DNA from: Cymbomonas tetramitiformis
Lineage: Eukaryota > Chlorophyta > Pyramimonadophyceae > Pyramimonadales > Pyramimonadaceae
DNA: 64,000 nucleotides
Direction: 5' to 3'
Assembly (NCBI GenBank): GCA_001247695.2
Contig: LGRX02034764.1
Location: 25,973-89,972, forward strand
Shown here: piece after piece, positions 42,075 through 52,975 of the stretch
Layout: each line of letters opens with the position of its first letter
Numbering within the stretch: the stretch's first letter is position 1
Notes under the pieces: model-generated
Databases searched by the model: none
The model's input: the letters and a program-made list of their open reading frames with translations, nothing else
What the model was told of the DNA's origin: nothing
Translations under genes and position numbers: made by a program

Positions 42075-42611
42075 GGTTATGGCCTATCACCGTTGCGTCT
42101 GTGGCGTTGGTGATTTTGTGCGTGCTTTCCTTAGATCAAAGCATTGTATCGGTTGTGATATATCGATCGTATATCGGTAAATATTGGCATATAAGTCTCA
42201 CTCGATCGCAAACCATGCATAGATATGTTTTGTATGTCCATATGGATGTTCTTAAGGGTCAACGACCATAACATACCGCACTTACAACGAGGTGGAGACG
42301 ATGCATGCGCAATATCCGAGATGACAAATAGGGGTAGTTTGAGGGGTAATTTTGGCGTAATGCGGCGTGCTATGGCGTAAAATTGGCGTCTATCTTGACT
42401 AGAAAAAAAATCGCTAAGACTAGTTGAGCAAATAATCAGCCCCGACTAGTTGAGGATTGTGAAATAGGCCCGTATGGGGGGGAATTTCAAAATTCCCGTT
42501 CCGCCCCGCCCGCATTCGTAATTTTCGCCGTCGTTCAGAGGGAGGGAGTCTCTTAAATGCGTGGCATATGAGATAGAATCTGAATTCCCACCATAGACCA
42601 TTAGAGAGTTT
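42075..42611. other. No gene recognised
   Basis: Remnant leader of the fourth LTR family, then AT-rich DNA with TATCGAT-like motifs and no coding signal. Confidence 0.4.
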
Positions 42612-42954
42612 CACGCAAAATTCGGCAGCCAATTCTTTCGCTAGGCCGACGTGGACGTAAAATATCCATCTTGTTGCAAAAGTCCGATGTTACTGGTGAA
42701 GTCTGCGAGCGCCAATTTTGGTTGGGTCTGAATCGAATATTCATGCTGTACAGTCAGCCGAGCGAATTGAGTCGCTGCCGAATTGAGTTCTCATTTCGTT
42801 CGAATTTGGCCTCGATCGAGCGAATTCAAGCGAATTCTCACGAGCGAATTGAGCAAATCGGCAGCCGATCCGACGTGGACCGACGTGTCCCCGAAAAATG
42901 CGGCATCTCCTGACGTCGGACTAGCGAAAGAATTGGCTGCCGAAATTTGCGTGA
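42612..42954. repeat. Foldback repeat, arms about 41 bp
   Basis: 42612-42652 (cgcaaaattcggcagccaat and onward) is nearly the reverse complement of 42913-42954. Directly repeated copies of gagtctcttaaatgcgtg lie outside at about 42547 and 42971. The interior repeats gagcgaatt. This is probably a MITE; the exact ends were not fixed. Confidence 0.65.
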
Positions 42955-42959
42955 AAGTC

Positions 42960-43640
42960 ACTATTGGAGGAGGAGTCTCTTAAATGCGTGATCTCTTAAA
43001 TTCCAGCGCGCACCCGTAAATACAATACTTGTAGAGTGAAGAGTGCGCGTCTCACCCTTCCGCCTTCGGTTGTTTCAATTCCCTTTCCGGCTTTCGCTGT
43101 GCGCTTTCAAAGATGGCTTTCTTTCATCTTTGTAAGGATTCTTGAATCTACAAAATTTCTATCTGATGTTTATCTGTGACACTGACAGAGTGACACAATC
43201 ATCGCGACAAACGGACAGGATGCCCTCGTCTGCCAACTGGTGATCCTAAGAGGTGACACGCCAATTCAAATGTGGATGTCCGAATCTAGTATTATAAACC
43301 TCCTCAAGATTCTATCACGCCGACCGATTGGGACTAGCATGAGATGAGGACCCCAAGAGGAATGAAACAGCGATATTCGATATTCAGAATTATCATCCTC
43401 TTGATGTAACAAGGTTTATTTCGATTCTCTGTTTCAATAAGATCAACTATTGCTACACGAACCCTCTTATCTTCCACGTCATCCAGTATACACGCACAAT
43501 CCGTTCGATCGACAGCGAAGATTTCCCGTAACCTCTGTTTCGAGCAACAGGTCCATTCTTGCATCAACACGATTCCCCACAGTTCAAGCTCAGTAGATTT
43601 TCTTCTTACCGGACCTATTTCGTTTTTTAATTCGGCAAAC
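42960..43640. other. Region upstream of PSB27
   Basis: This holds the presumed promoter and 5' leader of PSB27. A minus-strand open frame at 43334-43765 overlaps the first PSB27 exon and has no recognisable domain, so it is probably spurious. No TATA box could be assigned with confidence. Confidence 0.4.
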
Positions 43641-45568
43641 ATGGCACAGACATTGAGTGCTTGTGCATTGAAGGTGAACCTCACGTCGAAGCAGGCGGCT
43701 CCACGCTCTCTCCGAGCGGCATGCGCCCCCCGGGCGGTCGCATGCAAGACGGCGACGGTGTGCACTCTGGTAACGACAGAATCATGCTCTTAGCTTTTGC
43801 CTCGACGTACTCCTGCTTCAAATTAAGTCACTGTCGTGAGTCTTTATCTGCAGGAGTCTAAAGCAACTATTGGGCGGAGGGAAGCCACCACGGCCGGTTT
43901 CGCTGCACTCACTGCTCTTGTGCTCCCCGTCGGAGAGGTAAGTTAATGGAACGAGCTCTAGTTCATCGTAACTGATCGTTGAACTCAAGTTAGTCTCTGA
44001 GTCTCAGGCCGAGGCCCTTTTTGGCGGAAAGTCAAGGGAGGAGAGGTACACGGAGGAGACTCAGGCGGCCATTGACCAAATTAACGTGAGGTTCTCACTT
44101 CCAGACAACTGCAAACCAAGTGCCCCAATGGCAGCAGCCCTGCTTTTTGCCAATCGGTCAACTTGCACTTGCGACTGACTGATATCTGTTGGAGCCTTCG
44201 TAGACGACGAGCGAAGTGCTCCAAAGTGCATGTACCTGCTATGTTTGTAAATGGAGTTCAGTAGACTGCTCGAGTCAATTGAGCCTCCAGGGTACCCCTT
44301 GTCGAGAAAGTTCACTGCATTACGTAAGCGTCTGCTGCGAGAATATGTAGGAGGGTATTGGCCTTTTCGCACGGTCAGTAATGTTGCGAGTGAAGTGCGT
44401 TATTGTAGCTTTATCATTTTAGAAACGTTTGCGACGCTTCGCGTGTGTGCACACATAACTAGTTACCAAGCTTTATATTGACCCTCACTGGCATCGCCTG
44501 ACCCGGTATCTAGGACCCCAACATTCAGGTTTCCCAGTTTTAGCGGTTTGGCACAACCGGAGAGAGAAACGTGAACTCGGCTTCTTTATTTGTTTGCCGC
44601 CGTAAAGCTCTAGACACTTTAGACTTGACTGTAAAGTTGTTTTCATCGAAAGCACTCCTGAGTTCAAAAGAATTACACATCGCAGTATACTATCGGACTG
44701 GCAAAGACCGATCCTGCGCGGCCTCAAGCTATCAAGGATCTGAAGAACACCGCAAACGACGTAAAAGCCTCTCCTTGCCTCCCGCGCTCCCTGCCTTTGC
44801 CTAAGAGCGTCGCACGTGAATTAAGATAAAAAGGCATAGTATCGCTTATATCCTGTACGTGCTTCTGACTGTACTTAATTTCGGTGTTGCTTTGCTTGCT
44901 GCCTTCAGATCCTTATTGACTTTCAAAACGCTTTTGTGTGCGCAGTGGGTGTCTAGGTATCGCAGGGATGATAAGATCGGTGGTCGCCCATCGTACGGGT
45001 ACGCGGTTTCTCTGGATCGCCCCGGCATGAACGAACCCTCGCTTTGTGCTTTGCCAATCCGCACGCTGCACACTTATGAAAGGCAATACGTCCCTGAGTA
45101 CTTTTTTTTCACGGAATATCACTTCCTTTTATGTGTAGTGTGGATATACCCGCCTTCCACATTTTTCTATCACTCCGCGATCACCCTGTCGCCAGATCGC
45201 AGTGATAGAAAGAGTTCTTTTTTCTTTTATGAGAAAGCTGAAAACTACTATATTGATATATCAGGTACGTGTATAGCGTGTTCAACGCCGTTCAAGGTCA
45301 CTACAACAACTTCGGAACTAAGGCGCCCATCCCCAAGAAGCGCGCTGCGCGTATTGTGAAGGTAAGCAAGTCATACCCCCACCACGATATTTTCCCCCCG
45401 GTCCCGGGTCCTGGTTGTGCTCTTCTCTACCCGTACTGTTATAAGTGCGAAGACTTTCTTTCATTTCTTTCAGCTCTTTCCTGACGAAGGCATTGCTGAT
45501 ATGCTGCTCCGTATCGTGTTCCTCAGGAGTTGAAGGATGCCGAACTTGCATTGTCCCGTGGCCGTTAA
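43641..45568 (+). CDS. PSB27: Photosystem II assembly/repair protein Psb27, plastid lumen
   Basis: Seven exons were read by eye: 43641-43769, 43854-43937, 44008-44085, 44686-44760, 44946-44998, 45265-45361 and 45527-45568. All introns are GT-AG and the frames join to 185 residues. Exon 1 encodes a transit peptide (MAQTLSACALKVNLTSKQ, rich in Ala/Ser/Arg). Exon 2 has a twin-arginine signal (GRREATTAGFAALTALVLP) for thylakoid lumen import. Exons 3-7 encode the Psb27 four-helix protein: YTEETQAAIDQIN, WVSRYRRDDKIGGRPSYG, YVYSVFNAVQGHYNNFG, PIPKKR and the C-terminal ELKDAELALSRGR. Psb27 binds CP43 on the lumenal side and keeps the manganese cluster site accessible during photosystem II assembly and repair. 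The sequence looks intact, and it is the clearest host gene in the window. The first and third exon edges are the least certain. Confidence 0.93.
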
Positions 45569-48500
45569 GTGCCACACGCTCAAACTAATATTAAATTTTA
45601 GTGTCAGTATTGTAAATACCACATTCTTTAACTGCCAGTGTTAGGTATTTCTCACGGTGGGTACCATAAAGTGGTTCACAAAGAATAGTATCAACGTGTT
45701 TCAACATTGTAGAAGATGCCCACGCTTGCCACTGCAAGGACCGATTGCTTAGTGATTTTGAGGAGTGATGAGAGAACTGAAAAAGAAGTGGCTGTTGCAG
45801 ATGTACTGTCGCAACATAAGCAGTTGCACAACTTACATGTCTGATACAACATAACACAACAATTTTGGAAACATATTAACAAGTTTGATACATGTGTATG
45901 CCCTACCCTATCTTGTGAACTGGAAGGTTTTCATATAAGCAGCTCGTTTTTCCAAGAATTGGGGTGAAGATTCGAATAGGTTGAATGGCAGGTGATAGTA
46001 TATCAATCAGTATCAGAACTAATGTGAATATACTGTGTATGTTACCGCCACCTCGTCGCACAAAACGACTTTAAAGCAGTGTATGTGACTTGCAAACTAT
46101 TGGGCGGTCCGCGTTTGTGTCCGCAGTATATCTTCCGGTAAGTATCTAGGGAAAGGGAAAACACGCTTAAACTGCTTCAATGAATTGCCGTCGTCGTTTA
46201 AAGCATTTGACTACTTTACTTCACATACTTTACAGCGCTTTCAAACCTAAAACCTTGTTGTAGTCTTACACGATTCTGTACAAGATACTGCTACAAGCTT
46301 GTACTCGATATCATAGACACGCTGTACGTGATAGCTTAATACGGGACATACTCGATAATGTGTCCATGGAGACGAATGACACGAGTCACAAAAATGTGTC
46401 TCCACGCGTTACAAGGGCACGCGGAAACGAGTATTGTCCTCGCGTTAGCCCAAAAGGTAGTCTTGAATCAGCACTTTTTCGGGGGAAATGCATAGGATCG
46501 GATGCGAAGACAAATTTTAAGAAGACAAATATTTTGGGAAGCTACTCACGAAATTTAAAGTTTGTATTCCAGAATAACAGCGCTTCTCTTCCAAAATGAG
46601 CGCGTTCCTATTCCGAAATGATAATATTTCTGTTGTGTTACTTTATCGAATTGTTTATTATGTGTGTATACTGCTCACATATTTTCGTCTTCCTGCATAA
46701 CTGTGCAGTTACTGATACTGACTCCGAGCACTACCTCTTCCATCGTCAAACTCAAGACTTGGGAAAATCTATACCGCCTCTGTGCCTCTCAAGCGACCTA
46801 TGCATCGATCATGACCGCGCGAATCCTGACTTCTGCTAAATTGAATTATTTGTCTTGAAATTTGCGAACAAGACGGGGCGGGGGGTGCACTTGTGTAGAT
46901 ACGTGCGCACTTTTACGGGTCTTCTGATCGTGACTATGCCGAATTCTATAGTTTTGGACATATTTCGATGAAATTTGAACCATACCACGTCCCAAGATCA
47001 ATGCATTGCTATGGCAATGTAGGGCTATGTCAACGTTGACCAAGTACACTCGTCGATGATGTTTAAGCTGATCGAAGACACCATTATCTGTGTGTCGGAG
47101 TAGTTATGATGTACGGACTTAGGGCGTCCCCTAATATTGCCGTAAGTACAGTCATATATCTATATTTTAACTGCACAGTGGGAACTCATTTGGAGGTGTA
47201 AACCGAGGCACACAGTGTGGGAGAACCGTCCCAGAGTATTTATTACAATGTATATGCTGTACTATAACTGTACTTTCTGTGACAGTCATCTGAAGTGAGT
47301 GGTGAAAATAATAATAGACACAGTTCATATTCTATTAAGTAGCCAGCGCGCCTAATACCATTCGAGCGACGGGGGCCACTGTGGACTCAATAACATTATG
47401 TGTGTTTCTGGATACGTTTCTCGATTTCTCTCGCAAACTTCCCATATTCTTAATGTGAAAGTGGTTTTCCTGTGCTTTTTCTCGGAGCCATGTATTATGA
47501 TACACACTAAGGTATCATTACAAATACCGGTCCACAATAAGAGCCACCACGATGACACTAGCACCCAAAATTTCTGATGGTTGTATGCCCAACCCCACCC
47601 GCACAATTTCTCAGGAGTCAAGTATAACTTATATATTCATAGTGAAATAATATTCATCCACTGAAACCAGCGAGTACAAATGATGCACACGAGGTTTCAA
47701 ATAAGATTATGAAAAATTGGCGCGCATGCCAACATTTGACTTCATTGAACTTGGTGGTGCTCAGATTCAGGACACTTATGATGCACAATATCCCTCAAAC
47801 AGTTGCCTCACTGCAACGGAATCGGCTTGTGTCTCGTCAAATGTTCAACAACAATGAATCTGGGCAAACAAGGCATATTCTCATATTAAATGTAGGGGGT
47901 ATAGACCCACTCACCGATTGCAATTGTAGAACTTTTGATGAGAAAGGTGTGCGCAGCAGAGCCCGCGGGCACCGGCCAAGAAATTGAATCCCTTTCATGT
48001 CTCAACCATTGTAGCTCCCATCTGCGGCAGTCAAAGCCAAGTTTTGATCATCATGGGAGCATGGCTAATTCTACACCCTACAATACTACTAGAGCGACCA
48101 TGACACCACACATCCTGGTCGAGAAGGTATAGTCCGCTGGGGATCCACCAGATGCGCAACCGCAGGTCCCCCCAAAAGAAATTCCATGTTGGTGGGTGCT
48201 CCGGCCTCGGCAAGGCGAAGGCAAGTGAATCACATAGTAACTCGTGTGCAGTACAGAAGAACCCCAGGGCTTCCCCTACGTGTCGCGCACACCCCTCGCG
48301 AAGCATCTCTGGCAATTACTGTCGGCACATACATAGGAAACAAACAACAATTCACACAAACGGGAATCGAAAAGCTCTCCACAAAAATGGAGGGAAGACA
48401 CAAAGTTGAAGTGCTACCACCCCAATGCCTCTCCTGATAGCAAAGGCATACTATCCACTGCGGCCTGCGAGAGTCAAAACCTCCGCCATATAGAAACCAC

Positions 48501-49240
48501 ACACACAAACTGAATGGCATGAGATCAGCCGACAAAAGCCAGCCCACCATCATCCCAGTGGATGTGAGAAGCAAATCAGGAGCAAGGCGGGGCCGTGACA
48601 TGATAACACCAACTCATACATACTCCCAACCCAGATGTAAAGCAGCATGGAAAGATGATACGATGCGACCGATCATCGCCCAACAATAGTTGGTCCCAGG
48701 GCTACGGAGTAAGCGGACCCTGCTGGCATGCCCCCAGTGGCTCACGGTCGATGGATGGGACCCGTTGCTCCATGGTTATGCCATGAATGCAGTCACACCA
48801 CACAGCCTGGACACCCCATATTGAAAAATGAAAATATGCGGGCACCTAAGAGCTCCCCACAAAAATCCAGGGAAAACACAGAACATGGACTTCACCACAC
48901 TCTGCCTCTCCTTGCAGCAAAGGCAGACGAATCCACCGAGCTCTCCAAGAGGTAGTGCCCGCCAGAATGGCACCACAGGGACAACCGCCTCCCAAAACCC
49001 ACTTCCACCCTGCGGCCGTCCCCGTGCACAGCGACGTGCCAGTACCTCACATGAGGGTCAAAGAACACGAGTCCCCCGGCACGTGTAATAACCATGAAGC
49101 ACCGGACACGGAGCAAGCGTCAGACGAATCCAAGACACTCCCAAAGAGCGAGCCGCAGACGAAGACGGGCCTGCGCCAGGTCCAAGGTGGGGGTTGTGTG
49201 GCTGCCTATGCTCAACGCTGAGCGCCGCTTACGGGGGGAA
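45569..49240. other. Long region without a recognised gene
   Basis: 45.6-48.0 kb is mostly AT-rich, with scattered short frames and no domain. At 48.3-49.0 kb a degenerate repeat about 473 bp apart is visible (ctccacaaaaatggaggga near 48375 and ctccccacaaaaatccaggga near 48853, each followed by tgcctctcct and a caaaggca block). The last part may be the degraded 5' end of the RT element that follows. Confidence 0.45.
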
Positions 49241-51300
49241 GCGATGGCTTGAACCGGGGTGGGCAACCTGCGGAGGGGTATTGCAAGCAGAGGGGCGGCT
49301 CACGGTTGGGGGAGTTTTGGGGCTGGGGGGCAGGGGAGGCGAGTGGGCGTGGTTGCGGGCGTTGGCGTGGACGGGTGTGCTGTGAGTGACTTCCCGTCCC
49401 TGATGGTCCCTAAGCGTGTGCGGGGGATGTTCGCTGAATGTGTCATGGCCGCACTTGGGAGAATGTGGGGGGACCTGGAGGGCGTCGAGGCGTGCAAGCT
49501 ATTCTTCTTGCTCCCGCACCTTGTGCTTGTTCAATCCTCCAGCCTGCGAGGAATGAATGAGGCTGTGGCCCGGATCGTTCAGGAGTGGTGTTTCCTGCGT
49601 GGCGAGTGGGAGGGGCTGTATGCGGAGGCGCAGGAGGATTGGCGAGTGATGGCCGAGGTGGGGGAGGAACGGGTGCTGCTCTGAGATGTGGGACAGTTGG
49701 TGAAGGCGGGGCGAAAAGGCGACGAGTCGGCCAAGCTGGCTCCGGCAACAGAGGAGACACTGCAGAAGCCAGAGCAATTTCCAGCGAGGACGAGTAGGAG
49801 GCAGGATATTGGAAGAGATCGCCGTCAGGAGCTTCATGAGCAGGCGCTTGAACTGGATGGGAAGGTGTTCGGTGATGTCATGTGTAACGTGCCACGGGCC
49901 TCGGGACCAGGCAGCTCCCAGTCAGTGGCGCTGGGAGCTTTTATGGGCGGTCCATATCTCAAAATGGGCAAGAACGCTCTTGGAGGTGCAACCATCTCGC
50001 GGCGGCCCCTGAGGAGGTGTGAGAGTGGCTGGCGGGCGCGCGGCTGGTGGCACTGCTGAAGGATGACCTCGGCGTCAACGTTCGCCCCAACGCATGCGAG
50101 GAGGTTCTCCGGAACCTTGCGGCGAAGGTCGTATGCAAGCAGCATGCGGGCGGCCCAGACTGGAGTGGCGGTAGAAGGAGGAGCGGATCTGACCGCCTAT
50201 GCTACGCAGGCTGGGTGGGATGGAGATGGTGGCGAAACACAGCATGAGCAGTCTGGGCAAGCTTCCGGCAGGCCAAGCGAGGCGGGAAGGATGGCATCAC
50301 GGCTCTTGGAGAGTATGGAGGATTTGAAAGAAGCGGAACATCTTTGGGCGGTGAAGGAGGGTCAAGGCCTGGGTACTGCGGAGGCTCGGTGTGCGGAGGT
50401 GTCCATGGGCGCGAGTGGGGCCAGCCAAGCGGCCTCGTCTCATCACCTGAGCATCCAGCATATCTTGGCAGAGGGAGATAACCTCTTATCCACAGCACGG
50501 GTCCGGACTCAGGTGTGGGTGAAGGGGTGGTGGGTGGAGTTGACACACGCCTGGCCCCTCAGAGCCCGGGGGGCCATTCCGGCAACGATGACCACTCACA
50601 ACAGGTTGCATGGCAACATGCGGTGTCTCATACGCTTCCCTGCCCACGTGGCAGGTTGCTGGCCGTGCTGGAACTAGCATTGATGAACAGGAAGGCGACG
50701 TCTGGTTGGTGAACAACTGACTACCGGGAGGGCTTGGGACACACCGGCGTGTGCGGGGATGGGAGCTCAAAGCAGGATCGGTACAGAACAGCAGTTGGGA
50801 TTCATGTGCGGAGCACATTACTCGAGACCGCAGCTCCCTCGCAAGGTGCCCAACAGCGAGGCTTCAGTCGCATAGAGTTGGGGTTGGGGGGCTGAACGCG
50901 CAGCTCCGTGGCGGGCGCGCAAGGTGACAAGGAAGCAATTTCAGTCTGACATTCTCCGCCCTGTGGGACGACCTTTTCGGACATTAGACGTGTTGTGAAT
51001 GGACAAGCTCTCTTGAGACTAAGCTTTGGGACAGCCAGAGCGCAGGGTGGTGGCTATGAGCGTAGGCTTGGCGGTGGGGAGATGGCTTAGGCAGCTCGGG
51101 AGATAGAGGTGGACCGGTTTCAACGGCACAGCTTCAGTGCGCAGGCGGTGTAGCTGCAGAGGTACTCGGGGGACCTAGCGAGTCTTAGGGTGTCCCGTAC
51201 TCTGCTAGCAACCAACAAGTGTCCCGAAGTGTGTGGTGAATGTGGCGGGAAGAAAATCGGCCCGAGGATGAGCCAGGCACACAATCACGCTAACAGAAAA
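49240..51300 (+). mobile_element. Decayed reverse-transcriptase element, copy 2
   Basis: This is a plus-strand relative of the element at 11-15.8 kb. It keeps the region upstream of the polymerase but lacks a recognisable polymerase core. Its 3' part (about 50,990-51,250) holds the complement of agagcttgtccaccca and of the cgggacac phrase found in the copy 1 tail. The 28-bp minisatellite begins immediately after it. Confidence 0.65.
49259..50247 (+). pseudogene. RT element copy 2, pre-polymerase region (broken)
   Basis: Homology to copy 1 at 14763-13850 runs through several frames: CAVSDFPSLMVPKRVRGMF and KLFFLLPHLVL in the first (49259-49684, ending in a stop), KLAPATEETLQKPE and PRASGPGSSQ in the second (49688-50059), and LLKDDLGVNVRPNACEEVL in the third (50047-50247). 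After that the alignment degrades and no QGDPLG or FLDD box is seen. Several stops and frameshifts make this a pseudogene. Confidence 0.75.
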
Positions 51301-51329
51301 GAGGCAGGATGGTATCATGCCCGGTAGGC

Positions 51330-52975
51330 GGCCACAAGACCGCCACGAGTCATTGGCGGCGAGCCCGTGGCCACGAGTCATTGGAGGCGAGCCCGTGGCC
51401 ACGAGTCATTGGAGGCGAGCCCGTGGCCACGATTCATTGGAGGCGAGCCCGTGGCCACGAGTCATCGGAGGCGAGACCGTGGCGATAAGTCATTGGAGGC
51501 GAGCCCTTGGCCACGAGTCATTGGAGGCAAGCCCGTGGCCACGAAGCATTGGAGGCAAGCCCGTGGCCACGAGTCATTGGAGGCAAGCCCGTGGCCACGA
51601 AGCATTGGAGGCGAGCCCGTGGCCACGCGTCATTGGAGGCGAGCCCGTGGCCACGAAGCATTGGAGGCAAGCCCGTGGCCACGCGTCATTGGAGGCAAGC
51701 CCGTGGCCACGAAGCATTGGAGGCGAGCCCGTGGCCACGCGTCATTGGAGGCGAGACCGTGGCCACGAGTCATTGGGAATCGTGGAGCGATCAGCTGATG
51801 CAAGGCGGCAAACCATTGGAAGGCCGGAGGCCGTGCTGGCCCACCAGGAAGTCATTGGAGGCGAGCCCGCGTGGCCCACCGAAGTCATTGGAGCGAGCCC
51901 GTGGCCACGAGGATTGTGAAGCGAGCCCGTGCAACCACGCGTCGGCATTGGGCCCGAGCCCAGCAGCCACAGGTCCTCTGTGTGGAGCAGAGAGCCATAG
52001 CCCCACCACAGAGTCATTGGAGAAGCGAGCCCGTGGCCACGTCAGCTTGGAGGGCGAGCCCGTGGCCCGCGATCGTGGAGCGAGCCCGTGGCCCTGAGTC
52101 ATTAGCGGCCGAAACCCGTGGCCTTGAGTCATTGCAGAGCGATCAAAGCAGTGCAAGACGGCAAACCATTGGGCGAGCCCGTGGCCACGGTCATTGGGCG
52201 AGCCCCGTGGCCCTGAGTCATTGGAGGGAAGACGAAGTCCGTGGCCACGCGTCATTAGCGCGGAGCACGTGGCCTGGCCGATCGTGGAGGCGAGCCCGGC
52301 CAGCCACGGGGAGTCATTGGAAGCGAGCCCGTGGCCACGGGTCATTGGAGGCGATCAGCTGATGCAGGCCCAGCCAAACCATTGGAGCCCGAGCCCGTGG
52401 CCACCAGTCATTGGAGGCGAGCCCGTGGCCACCAGTCATTGGAGGCGAGCCCGTGGCCACGAGTCATTGGCGGCGAGCCCGTGGCCACGCGTCATTGGAG
52501 GCGAGCCCGTGGCCACGCGTCATTGGCGGCGAGCCCGTGGCCACGCGTCATTGGAGGCGAGCCCGTGGCCACGCGTCATTGGAGGCGAGCCCGTGGCCAC
52601 GCGTCATTGGAGGCGAGACCGTGGCGATAAGTCATTGGCGGCGAGCCCGTGGCCACGAGTCATTGGAGGCGAGCCCGTGGCCACGAGTCATTGGAGGCGA
52701 GACCGTGGCCACGAGTCATTGGAGGCAAGCCCGTGGCCACGAGTCATTGGCGGCGAGCCCGTGGCCACGAGTCATTGGAGGCGAGCCCGTGGCCACGAGT
52801 CATTGGAGGCGAGCCCGTGGCCACGAGTCATTGGAGGCAAGCCCGTGGCCACGAGTCATTGGAGGCGATCAGCTGATGCAAGACGGCAAACCATCGGAGG
52901 TGCGCCCGTGATGTACGGCCCCAAGGCACTAGAGGCAAGCCCGTGATGTACGGCCCCAAGGCATTGGAGGCAAGT
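51330..52975. repeat. 28-bp minisatellite array with higher-order structure
   Basis: The unit is ggcgagcccgtggccacgag followed by tcattgga. Each unit holds the 8-bp palindrome GTGGCCAC. Two well-kept blocks (about 51,340-51,780 and 52,390-52,870) flank a degraded block. In the first, units with gaagcattgg alternate with units with gtcattgg, giving a 56-bp dimer. Each block ends in a spacer with gatcagctgatgcaa...ggcaaaccat (about 51,787, 52,351 and 52,866). Because 28 is not a multiple of three and the plus strand has no stop in any phase, long open frames appear in all three plus frames. Confidence 0.92.

Noticed and set aside
43334..43765. Minus-strand 143-codon ORF
   Set aside because: It overlaps PSB27 exon 1 in antisense, has no domain and no splice support.
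51317..52946. Long open frames with a repeated 28-residue peptide in the minisatellite
   Set aside because: The period of 28 bp makes every plus frame read the same peptide cycle. Openness follows from one stop-free unit, and there is no start context, domain or codon bias supporting translation.
51330..52975. CRISPR array (28-bp repeats)
   Set aside because: Units are contiguous with no unique spacers, the DNA is eukaryotic, and no cas genes are present.
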